Shown here one piece after another: positions 1 to 6,040 of a stretch of 40,128 nt of DNA; positions within the stretch are counted from its first letter, which is position 1; the number at the start of each line of letters is the position of its first letter. The notes under the pieces were generated by a model, which saw only the letters and a list, made by a program, of their open reading frames with translations, was not told where the DNA came from and did no database searches. Made by a program: the position numbers and the translations under genes. The stretch is from NCBI GenBank assembly GCA_016288315.1, contig JAEEYU010000011.1:1-40128 (forward strand), written 5' to 3'. The stretch comes from Clostridiaceae bacterium (lineage in GTDB: Bacteria > Bacillota > Clostridia > Oscillospirales > Acutalibacteraceae).

Positions 1-465
1 CTCAACGAAGGTTACCTTTTTCAGGTCAATGTTGTATCTTGTTCTGTTTGCGAAAAGCTCAAGTGATTTATCTGCGCCGTTAATAGAATCGAAAACATTG
101 TCAATGTGGTGGTAAATAATTTCGGCATTGAACGGTTTGTTCACAAAAGCGTATGGCTGCATCTCGACATATATCAGTTCACAGAGTCGGGCATCGGAGC
201 TGTCAAAAATAATTCTTGCGTCGGGAAATCTGCTTTTTGCGATCATGGCAAGCGGGATTCCGGATTCTTTGCCGAGAGCAACATCAATGAAAACAATGTC
301 ATAGGCAGTGTCGGTCATATTCATGGCGCTCAGTGTTTCTTCATAATTATGGGCGGTATCAATCAGAATATCAATGAAGTTTGCCGCCTCGTTGTATTTG
401 CCGCGGATTATTTTTACAAGACTTAATATGGCGTTATTGTCGCTGTCGCATATAAGAATTTTCAT
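1..465 (-). CDS. LytTR-family response regulator, N-terminal part (cut by window edge)
   Basis: The reverse strand encodes a protein beginning MKILICDSDNNAILSLVKII, preceded by a good CGGAGG ribosome-binding site 5 nt before the ATG at 465. It has the layout of a CheY-like receiver: an acidic pair near the start (ICDSD), the phospho-acceptor region DIVFIDVALG near residue 60, and a KPF switch motif near residue 113. After the receiver the chain reads NRTRYNIDLKKVTFVE, which is how LytTR DNA-binding domains start, so an AgrA/VirR-type regulator is inferred. The rest, and any partner histidine kinase, lie outside the window. The acidic pocket and KP motif are seen directly. The LytTR assignment rests on only a few residues. 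Confidence 0.75.
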   Translation of the reverse strand, partial: MKILICDSDNNAILSLVKIIRGKYNEAANFIDILIDTAHNYEETLSAMNMTDTAYDIVFIDVALGKESGIPLAMIAKSRFPDARIIFDSSDARLCELIYVEMQPYAFVNKPFNAEIIYHHIDNVFDSINGADKSLELFANRTRYNIDLKKVTFVE

Positions 466-601
466 ATTGCCTCCGTTTTTAATAATTGTTCAGGAATAGT
501 TTAAAATTGCTTAACAAAAGCCCATATATAATAATGTATATATAATATATAAAGTTTTTACAGTTTTTCATTTTACGACAGTTTGACGGTAAAAACATAA
601 T

Positions 602-624
602 CTATAAAGTTAAACTCTTTACAA
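602..624. promoter_or_regulatory. Palindromic operator-like site, copy 1
   Basis: CTATAAAG-N7-CTTTACAA. The right half matches the consensus exactly and the left half differs in its first positions. It is the weakest of the three copies between the response regulator and the zinc-finger gene. The binding protein is unknown. Confidence 0.45.
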
Positions 625-665
625 AATCAGTTAATCGACAGTCCGAAATCCCTTGAAAATCAAGG

Positions 666-688
666 ATGTAAAGTGATTTACTTTACAA
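666..688. promoter_or_regulatory. Palindromic operator-like site, copy 2
   Basis: ATGTAAAG-TGATTTA-CTTTACAA, seven of eight positions per arm complementary. Arm sequence, 7-nt spacer and even the start of the spacer (TGATT) match the copy upstream of the tRNA-Leu promoter at 14287-14309. Confidence 0.55.
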
Positions 689-710
689 CAAAAACTGTAA
701 AATTGCATTT

Positions 711-734
711 TTGTAAAGTTTGATGCCTTTACAA
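711..734. promoter_or_regulatory. Palindromic operator-like site, copy 3
   Basis: TTGTAAAG-TTTGATGC-CTTTACAA, a perfect 8-bp inverted repeat with an 8-nt spacer. It lies 38 bp downstream of copy 2's centre region and about 170 bp before the promoter at 901-928. Confidence 0.55.
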
Positions 735-900
735 TATTATCATTAACCGGAACTACCCATAGTTTACCACATCTGGCGGAATAATCAATAGATTTTATCA
801 AATTAATTTCGGTTTTTCGGGACTTTATGTTGTTTTACGGGACAAAGTGCATCTATATATAGCAGAATATCCCGTTTTAACACCGATTATACAATTCAGG

Positions 901-928
901 TTGCAATATTTTTAATAATAATTATAAT
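901..928 (+). promoter_or_regulatory. Sigma-A-type promoter of the zinc-finger gene
   Basis: TTGCAA (901-906), 16-nt spacer, TATAAT (923-928). Transcription starting near 935 would give a leader of about 220 nt before the ATG at 1156, long enough to contain the hairpins at 946-960, 992-1036 and 1069-1110. Confidence 0.5.
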
Positions 929-945
929 AATAATTAACTTTATGG

Positions 946-1110
946 CGCTTGTGACAAGCGGGTGTAAAGGCAAATGAGTGGACAAAGCGAGGCCGTTTTA
1001 CAGCGGCAGCTGTGTTCGGAACATGCACAGCACGGCTTTTCGCAGAGACCAACAAAACTATTCAAAGATTGTTATATGCGTCCCTATGAGATTCCGGTTC
1101 CATATAACAA
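946..1110 (+). ncRNA. Structured 5' leader of the zinc-finger gene (unknown class)
   Basis: Three local hairpins can be drawn directly. The first is CGCTTG-TGA-CAAGCG (946-960). The second is GCCG/CGGC (992-995 with 1033-1036) enclosing GCTGTG/CACAGC (1009-1014 with 1026-1031). The third is TTGTTATATG/CATATAACAA (1069-1078 with 1101-1110), a perfect 10-bp stem around a 22-nt loop. The loop and right flank of the third hairpin are repeated in inverted orientation after the gene at 1981-2049. I cannot match the leader to a riboswitch class. It could be regulatory RNA, or one end of a small mobile element. Confidence 0.45.
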
Positions 1111-1136
1111 CAAAAATCACCGTTTGAAATTACGGT
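1074..1136 (+). repeat. Left inverted repeat flanking the zinc-finger gene
   Basis: Read on the opposite strand this block matches 1981-2049. Positions 1086-1101 are a perfect 16-nt inverted match to 2022-2037. Positions 1074-1083 are a perfect 10-nt match to 2040-2049, separated by 2 variable nt on both sides. Positions 1111-1119 match 2006-2014 (9 nt), and 1123-1136 match 1981-1993 with one gap and one mismatch. The hairpin stem around the conserved loop differs between the two copies but stays paired in both. Confidence 0.7.
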
Positions 1137-1155
1137 AAGAAAGGTATGGTTAACC

Positions 1156-1842
1156 ATGAAGAAAAGAATTTTAGCAATCCTCCTCGCAATCGCACTTCTT
1201 TCATCAGTTGCAGCTGTTGTTGCTTATGCAGCAGGCGGAACCTGCGTTAAATGCGGACAGGTTTTTACAACTGATGACGCATTTAATTCTCATATAGCAA
1301 CTTGTGACTATCAAAAATGTCCCTACTGCAATAATTATTATGGTCAAGCTCAAATTAATGATCATAAGGCAGCATGCGAAAAGAATCCTGCTAATGTAGC
1401 TCCTGCAAAGGAATACAAATGTTCAGAGTGCGGTCAGACCTTCGAATCGGCTGACGATCTCAAGGCTCACTATGAACAGCGTCACACTGAAAACACAAAT
1501 GCTATGCACTGCCCCTATGAAGGCTGCCATTATGTTGCTTTCAGCATCACGGACTACAACAACCACATCGCAGCCAACCATCAGAAGGACGGCGAACAGG
1601 TAACACCCAGAGATAACGTTCAGCGTTTCTTTGACAAGTATGTCATGGGTATCGGCCTCAACGTTGACACCAACTCCTTCTCATCTGTTGTTCGCGTATT
1701 CGCTTACATCACAGAAGTATTAATGTCAGTATTCACCGATTCAGGTGCTTCCGAAGTATTCCAGTTTGCAGGTGATTCAGGCGTTACATATTTCTTCGAA
1801 ACAATCGTTCCCCATTTCTGGTCAATTTTTACAGGCGCATAA
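1156..1842 (+). CDS. Exported protein with four zinc fingers
   Basis: 228 aa. Residues 1-26 are a clear signal peptide (MKKRILAILLAIALL..., cleavage after AYA). Four zinc-finger motifs follow: C30-x2-C33...H46-x3-C50; C55-x2-C58...H70-x3-C74; C89-x2-C92...H105-x4-H110; C119-x4-C124...H137-x4-H142. The first two are C2HC and the last two are classical C2H2. The C-terminal third (about 150-228) has no cysteines and is rich in aromatic and hydrophobic residues, ending FFETIVPHFWSIFTGA. RBS AGAAAGG lies upstream of the ATG. The gene has its own long leader and trailer and no operon partner. Zinc binding is inferred from spacing. A DNA-binding role is doubtful because the protein appears to be exported, so structural zinc sites or protein-protein contact outside the cell are more likely. 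No known bacterial family is recognised with confidence. Confidence 0.85.
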   Translation: MKKRILAILLAIALLSSVAAVVAYAAGGTCVKCGQVFTTDDAFNSHIATCDYQKCPYCNNYYGQAQINDHKAACEKNPANVAPAKEYKCSECGQTFESADDLKAHYEQRHTENTNAMHCPYEGCHYVAFSITDYNNHIAANHQKDGEQVTPRDNVQRFFDKYVMGIGLNVDTNSFSSVVRVFAYITEVLMSVFTDSGASEVFQFAGDSGVTYFFETIVPHFWSIFTGA

Positions 1843-1859
1843 TTAGTTTTTAATTTACA

Positions 1860-1974
1860 TATACGGGTAGCCGTTATTTGCAAAGTCGGTCTGAGGCTCT
1901 GCTGCAAGGCGGAAACCGGTTACCTCGGAACGACCGATGTGAAATAAATCGGCAACAAACCCCGATGCTGCCCG
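1860..1974 (+). ncRNA. Structured 3'-region RNA candidate (unknown class)
   Basis: Immediately after the zinc-finger stop codon several nested stems can be drawn: CGGGTAGC (1864-1871) with GCTGCCCG (1967-1974); TTATTT (1874-1879) with AAATAA (1942-1947); GTCGGT (1885-1890) with ACCGAT (1933-1938); CTGAGG (1891-1896) with CCTCGG (1923-1928), the last two separated by a 4-nt bulge. An alternative pairing, ATACGG (1861-1866) with CCGTAT (1982-1987), competes with the outer stem. The element is followed by the right inverted repeat and a terminator, so it is probably transcribed as a 3' UTR or a separate small RNA. I do not recognise the class. Confidence 0.5.
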
Positions 1975-1980
1975 GATTAA

Positions 1981-2049
1981 ACCGTATTTGAAAACACTGT
2001 GCACATGATTTTTGCTGATACGGAACCGGAATCTCATGTGGACGCATAT
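1981..2049 (-). repeat. Right inverted repeat flanking the zinc-finger gene
   Basis: Inverted partner of 1074-1136. Here the conserved core GGAACCGGAATCTCAT-N2-GGACGCATAT sits in the loop of a different, longer hairpin: GCAAAAATGCACAGT (2051-2065) pairs with ACTGTGCA-N5-TTTTTGC (1997-2015 region). Loop conserved, stem changed but still paired: this is the pattern expected of selection on structure, or of a mobile-element end. Confidence 0.7.
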
Positions 2050-2085
2050 AGGCAAAAATGCACAGTGAAAACAAAATAAGGATTC

Positions 2086-2114
2086 AGCGGTGGTTCGACC
2101 ACCGCTCTTTTTTT
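2086..2114 (+). terminator. Rho-independent terminator of the zinc-finger unit
   Basis: AGCGGTGGT-TCG-ACCACCGCT, a 9-bp perfect stem with a 3-nt loop, followed by a run of seven T. It closes the transcript that contains the zinc-finger gene and the structured trailer. Confidence 0.85.
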
Positions 2115-2158
2115 ATTTATGCGGTCTGCGCAGCTTGTCCTTAGTTCTTTGCTTTGTG

Positions 2159-2187
2159 TGATTCTTCGCCTTCGGCTCAGAATGACA
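2159..2187. repeat. Dispersed palindromic repeat (ATTCTTCGCC...CAGAATGAC type)
   Basis: ATTCTTCGCC-TTCGGCT-CAGAATGAC resembles the short interspersed palindromes (ATTCTnnGC...GCnnAGAATGAC) scattered in many Firmicutes genomes. Only one copy is seen in this window, so the repeat nature comes from general knowledge, not from this sequence. The surrounding 2115-2241 is otherwise featureless, AT-rich DNA. Confidence 0.45.
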
Positions 2188-2241
2188 TAGATATATTTTT
2201 ACTGCATAATTAAAAAAATGTTTTTATGAATTCAGGTTGAA

Positions 2242-2280
2242 TAACAACACCCCGCCTTTTAGCAGGACGGGGTGTTGTTA
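2242..2280 (-). terminator. Long perfect hairpin downstream of the GH95-like remnant
   Basis: TAACAACACCCCG (2242-2254) is perfectly complementary to CGGGGTGTTGTTA (2268-2280), a 13-bp stem with a 13-nt loop, 21 bp beyond the stop of the minus-strand remnant. It lacks a proper T-run on either side, so termination is probable but not certain. Confidence 0.5.
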
Positions 2281-2301
2281 CGTAATTGGTGTTTCTTTTT
2301 A

Positions 2302-2930
2302 TTATTGTATAACGGGGAAGCTTTCAAGCGTTTGCTGTCTGCGCTCAACAGCATATTCGTGCTGCGCTTCGGTTTCAAAGCAGACGGTGTCGCCTTCGGT
2401 ATAAAATGATATTTCGCTGTCTGTTTCAAGCTCGCGCACAACTGTATTGTCACCGAATGGGTTGACAACACTGCATTTATTGCCTGTGAGAGAACGGATT
2501 ATTGCATAGGCAGTTTTGCCTTCACGCATCTCCGCACTGACCAGAAATGCTCCGCCGGCACGAACGGCATCGCCGGTTTCTTCATCCCAGGCGGGAAAAA
2601 TCCGAAGCACCTCGCCCTGGCTCTGAAGCAGCATTTCGCTGATGACCTGCGCTGTGGATGCAGTGCCCTTGCCTACCGAATAATCGCAGTCAAAGGGCAC
2701 AGGAGCGTCAAGATTGCCTCCGATTTCATATTCTTCGGGAATGAGTTTTAAAATTCTGCCTGCGTATTTCTTGTCTTCCATACGAAGGCGGGCGATGATT
2801 CCAAACGACCTGTCCCACGGTATTTCATCGGAAGGAATAAGCTTCATAACGGTTTTTTGCCCGCAAAAGCGATTGACTCGCAGGCAAAAAGCATTGCCGC
2901 GGACAATAGCAGAGATAATATTTTTTTCAT
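2302..2930 (-). pseudogene. Frame-broken secreted GH95-like C-terminal fragment
   Basis: An ATG at 2930, preceded by GGGGAACGGT, opens a signal peptide (MKKILSLLLSAAMLFACESI, then AFAGKKPL) that runs into a TGA after 28 codons. The -1 frame then continues without a stop to 2302. The switch coincides with a run of six A's (near 2852-2857): a seventh A would join both parts into one 209-residue secreted protein. The downstream part contains STAQVISEMLLQSQGEVLRI, a charged linker, then AGGAFLVSAEMREGKTAYAI. This is the pattern of the C-terminal end of GH95 (and related alpha/alpha-barrel) enzymes, (A/S)EMLLQS-GE-LPA-RGGF. The catalytic barrel is absent. It is probably a decayed gene left after internal deletion, in the operon of the transporter upstream. 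Alternatives are a homopolymer sequencing error or slippage-controlled expression. Confidence 0.6.
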
Positions 2931-2995
2931 ACCGTTCCCCCTGTGCAGTTGTTTTATGCCGGGTTTGTTGTAATACAATATATATAATGTGTTTT

Positions 2996-4369
2996 TTATT
3001 CGGTTTTGCCTTTATGCTTTTCTTCAAGACCGGTTTTGATTTTTTCCCATTTCTCGCCGGCAAGAGGATAGAATTTAAGACTCAAGGCGCAAAGAACAAG
3101 CAGAATTGCAGGCACAGCCATCCAGGCAACGAGGATTCCCTGCTTTGCCCAATCTGTCTGCAGAGCAGTGCTTTTGCTCATATCGAAGCCGAAAAGACCG
3201 AGAATCATAATAAAAGAGGAGTTTGCAAAGCTGATTGCGGGCTTTGTGACAAGTGAATTAACGCCTGCATACATGCCCTCCCTGCGCTGACCGCAGAGAT
3301 GCTCGTCATAATCAATGACATCGCCGTTCATAAGCGGAACAAGATACATTCCGCCTGCAAAGCCGACACCGGCTATGAAAAACCCGACGGCGGCAACTAT
3401 GCTGAATCTTCCGAAAACAGCCATACAGGCGGCTCCTGCGGCAAAGACAACGCACATTATGAAAACGCACTTTTTGACTCCCCAGGGAATTGTCTTTTTT
3501 GCCCAGAGAACGACTCCGCACACTGCTCCTGCACCGAGCATTCCGTAAGCTGCCGCCATAGGCAGACCGAAGGCGTCAAAGTAATAGATAACGCCCTGCA
3601 TAAGCACAGTCTGTATAAAAATGACCGAGAACGACAGCACCTCAAACACTACAAAAGAGCGGTTTTTAAAGCAGGAAATGACTGATCTGAAAATATTGTC
3701 GCCGTTTTCCGGCTCGGTGGTGACTTTTTCTTTATAGAAGAAGGTTGAAATAAAGATTACGGCAAAAGAAACTATACCGATTGCAGCCATAATAATCTGA
3801 AAACGAGTGCAGCCATCTCCGGGTGCGGGCTTGATTATCGGGAAGAGAACAAGCGGAACCCCAAGTGAGATGAGTGAAAAGAATATTTTCATAATGAAAA
3901 TGGAGCTGCGCGCCTTGTTTGAGACCGCCATTGTGTAAGGCATAACATAGAGAGAGGTTGCTATTGCCGTGTAAAGCGTATCAAAAAGGAAGAGTGTGGC
4001 AAGCATCTGGAAGAAGAGAGCGCCCTGCGACCCTCCGAGCGGCCATTTTACCCAGGTGAAAATAAAGACGAGCGAGTAAAACAGCGAACCGTATCTTATG
4101 TAGGGTATTCTTCTGCCGAGTCTTGATCTGGTGTGATCGGAAATATAGCCGAAAAGCGGGTCGTTAAACGCGTTCCAAATTGCAAAAATAATCCAGACCG
4201 TGCTCGCTTTGCCGGCATCAAGACCGAGATAGCTTGTAAAAAAATAAGTCAGTCCGCCGCCCGTAAGCAGACTGTTAAGAGTGGCGCACAGGCAGTCTGC
4301 AGAGCAGAGCCAAAGCTTGCTGCCCACGGTGACTTTCTCTTTTACCGTTGCAATACCGTTTTCAGACAT
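2996..4369 (-). CDS. GPH-family (MelB-like) sugar:cation symporter
   Basis: 457 aa, the usual length for glycoside-pentoside-hexuronide symporters of the MFS_2 type. About twelve hydrophobic segments are visible, beginning LWLCSADCLCATLNSLL, and a family-typical loop NAFNDPLFGYISDHTRSRLG (about 75-94) holds the Asp and Arg residues used in cation coupling. A second signature, NGDVIDYDEHLCGQRREGMY, follows transmembrane segment 10. The start MSENG is chosen because GGAGG lies 5 nt upstream; the longer reading has no RBS. It is the first gene of a minus-strand operon whose second gene is the broken GH95-like remnant, so it probably imported a sugar released by that enzyme. Substrate unknown. 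Confidence 0.85.
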   Translation of the reverse strand: MSENGIATVKEKVTVGSKLWLCSADCLCATLNSLLTGGGLTYFFTSYLGLDAGKASTVWIIFAIWNAFNDPLFGYISDHTRSRLGRRIPYIRYGSLFYSLVFIFTWVKWPLGGSQGALFFQMLATLFLFDTLYTAIATSLYVMPYTMAVSNKARSSIFIMKIFFSLISLGVPLVLFPIIKPAPGDGCTRFQIIMAAIGIVSFAVIFISTFFYKEKVTTEPENGDNIFRSVISCFKNRSFVVFEVLSFSVIFIQTVLMQGVIYYFDAFGLPMAAAYGMLGAGAVCGVVLWAKKTIPWGVKKCVFIMCVVFAAGAACMAVFGRFSIVAAVGFFIAGVGFAGGMYLVPLMNGDVIDYDEHLCGQRREGMYAGVNSLVTKPAISFANSSFIMILGLFGFDMSKSTALQTDWAKQGILVAWMAVPAILLVLCALSLKFYPLAGEKWEKIKTGLEEKHKGKTE

Positions 4370-4404
4370 AATAACCTCCGAAATTTTCCGCAATTATTAT
4401 TTTT

Positions 4405-4433
4405 ATTCTATACGATACGGATGATATATTCAA
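4405..4433 (-). promoter_or_regulatory. Promoter of the GPH transporter gene
   Basis: On the reverse strand: TTGAAT, 17-nt spacer, TAGAAT. It points away from the promoter at 4467-4496, giving a divergent pair. Confidence 0.55.
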
Positions 4434-4466
4434 GTTTTTGTTTTCGGTCATAATTAACGCTTCAGG

Positions 4467-4496
4467 TTGATTTTTAATATGGTTTTATAGTATACT
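4467..4496 (+). promoter_or_regulatory. Promoter of the GH5-transporter operon
   Basis: TTGATT, 18-nt spacer, TATACT; leader about 50 nt to the ATG at 4554. Confidence 0.55.
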
Positions 4497-4553
4497 GAAA
4501 TATACTGCGATATATTCTTATTTGACAATATAGAAAACAACACGGAGAAGCGT

Positions 4554-6023
4554 ATGGATAAACTTTCGGCTCAGGGCATTAAATTTGTTGACGGCAAAGG
4601 CAGAACAAGGTTTTTAAACGGCTTCAATATTGACGACAAGCTCATAGAGTGCAGTGAATTCCGATACAATCTGGATGAAGAATTCTTTAAAAAATACCGT
4701 GCTAACGGTCTTGATTTTATCCGCCTTGCGGTAACGTGGCAGAACATTGAGCCGGAAAAAGGGAAATATAACGAATCATACCTGAAATCCATTGATTCGA
4801 TATTCGACCTTGCCGAAAAATACGGTGTCTACATTCTTCTTGACATGCACCAGGATTTGTATTCCGGCTTTGAGGGTGTAGGCGGAGGCGACGGCGCTCC
4901 CGGCTGGGCGTGCCTGACAGACGGTTACAGACCCAAGCCGTATAAATTCGTCTGGGCGGAGGCATACGTTTTCGGCAAATGGGTTCACAGATGCTTTGAC
5001 CACTTCTGGAGAAACGACCCCGTTGACGGCAGAGGGTTGCAGGACAGATACGCCGACCTGTGGCAGATGCTCGCCGGAAGATACGGCGGCAGAGCGGCGC
5101 TTTTCGGCTTTGATTTTATGAACGAGCCCGCTCCGGGCACTGCGGGCAAAAAGATGGCTGCACGCTTTGCGCTGAGTGCTGCAAAATGCATTGCTTTCAG
5201 TAAAAAAATCAAACGCGCCGATATAATAAGCGCACTTATAAAAAAGGATATGAAGAAGCTTCTTGACAGCGTGCCGGGCAGTATTGTGCGTGAAATTGCC
5301 TGCAGGGTTGACAAGCTTGAAGCGGAATTTGAAAAGAAATACTACTCGCCGTTTCTCGTTAAAATGGCGGAAAATGTGCGGGAGATTACACAAAACGGTT
5401 TTTTGATGATCGAGCAGCCGTTCTTATGTAACGGCGGAGTCAGACTCTCCGTTGAACCGATAAGCGTTAAAGGCAGAAGGGAGCCGCTGCAGTGCTTCGG
5501 ACCGCACGCCTATGATATGACGGTTGACACTCCGCTTTACAAATACGCAAACGCAGGCAGAGTCAAGGCATTTTTCAGTGAAATGCGCAACTCGCAGCTG
5601 CGTCTCAATGTGCCGGTTGTTGTGGGCGAGTGGGGCGGATGCAGCGACAACAAGGACACATCCTGGTTCCCGCACGCACAGGAGCTGCTCGACTTTTTTG
5701 ACGAGATGCAATGGGGGCAGGCATACTGGGATTACCACGGCGACGACCTTGATTCGCCACTTATGAGTCTGCTTTGCCGAACGCACCCCATTGCGGTTGA
5801 CGGTGAAATTGATTTTTACCGCTACGACAGGCAGACGGATGTTTTTACGCTTAAATACACATCGGACACAGACGGAGAGAGCGTGATATTCGTTCACAGA
5901 CCGGTTGAAGATGTCGGCGGCGCGGAATATGAGGTGCTTGAGAATTATGAAAACGGGGCGTCGCTTATTCTTGTAAAATCAAAAGCGGGCGAAAACACCG
6001 TAACAATAAAAATCGGACAATAA
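4554..6023 (+). CDS. GH5 glycosidase, endoglycoceramidase-like, no signal peptide
   Basis: 489 aa. Residues 10-30 (FVDGKGRTRFLNGFNI) and the motif LLDMHQDLYSGFEG followed by GDGAPGWACLTDG (about 95-124) are typical of the endoglycoceramidase/glucosylceramidase-like branch of GH5. Acid/base Glu is E191 in DFMNEP and the nucleophile is E359 in VVVGEWGG. The last ~90 residues form a beta-rich C-terminal domain. RBS is CGGAGAAG. No signal peptide or anchor is present, so it should act in the cytoplasm. The GPH transporter starts 17 bp downstream, consistent with import of a glycoside and cleavage inside. Family assignment is strong. The exact linkage (glycolipid, sterol or other beta-glucoside) is not determinable; flavonoid or steryl glucosides are as plausible as ceramides. 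Confidence 0.85.
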   Translation: MDKLSAQGIKFVDGKGRTRFLNGFNIDDKLIECSEFRYNLDEEFFKKYRANGLDFIRLAVTWQNIEPEKGKYNESYLKSIDSIFDLAEKYGVYILLDMHQDLYSGFEGVGGGDGAPGWACLTDGYRPKPYKFVWAEAYVFGKWVHRCFDHFWRNDPVDGRGLQDRYADLWQMLAGRYGGRAALFGFDFMNEPAPGTAGKKMAARFALSAAKCIAFSKKIKRADIISALIKKDMKKLLDSVPGSIVREIACRVDKLEAEFEKKYYSPFLVKMAENVREITQNGFLMIEQPFLCNGGVRLSVEPISVKGRREPLQCFGPHAYDMTVDTPLYKYANAGRVKAFFSEMRNSQLRLNVPVVVGEWGGCSDNKDTSWFPHAQELLDFFDEMQWGQAYWDYHGDDLDSPLMSLLCRTHPIAVDGEIDFYRYDRQTDVFTLKYTSDTDGESVIFVHRPVEDVGGAEYEVLENYENGASLILVKSKAGENTVTIKIGQ

Positions 6024-6040
6024 TTCGGGAGTATGAGAAT

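Larger units (their letters stand above)
466..1155. other. AT-rich intergenic region with repeated palindromes, a promoter and a long leader
   Basis: This stretch has no convincing gene. It holds three copies of a palindrome of the form TTGTAAAG-N7/8-CTTTACAA (602-624, 666-688, 711-734), several ACTGTAAAA/ACAGTTT words (for example 560-568 and 578-586), a sigma-A-like promoter at 901-928, and from about 935 onward the structured leader of the zinc-finger gene. Positions 735-900 show no recognisable signal. Confidence 0.6.

Noticed and set aside
560-586. LytTR-type binding repeats ACAGTTTTT and ACAGTTTGA next to the LytTR regulator
   Set aside because: Start-to-start distance is 18 bp, whereas LytTR half-sites are normally about 21-22 bp apart. 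The AT-rich context makes chance matches likely.
602-734. BirA-type biotin operators
   Set aside because: BirA sites have similar TTGTAAAC-like arms but a spacer of about 15 nt and a C in place of the G before the spacer; no biotin gene is nearby.
941-1010. Possible c-di-GMP-I riboswitch upstream of the zinc-finger gene (GGCAAA...GGACAAAGC)
   Set aside because: The words look like the GGCAAAC and GACGCAAAGC parts of the class, but the required P2 stem between them and the tetraloop receptor are missing.
2852-2857. Programmed -1 ribosomal frameshift at the A6 run of the GH95-like remnant
   Set aside because: The -1 direction fits, but there is no clear downstream stem or pseudoknot and the product lacks a catalytic domain, so decay or an indel is the simpler explanation.
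2847-3063. Full-length 253-aa reading of the GH95-like frame
   Set aside because: The first ~70 codons overlap the end of the transporter gene and the signal-peptide frame, and their composition is not protein-like. The supported start of the locus is the ATG at 2930 in another frame.
4776-5393. 205-aa reading frame on the minus strand inside the GH5 gene
   Set aside because: It is an antisense shadow of a gene with clear catalytic motifs and has no RBS.
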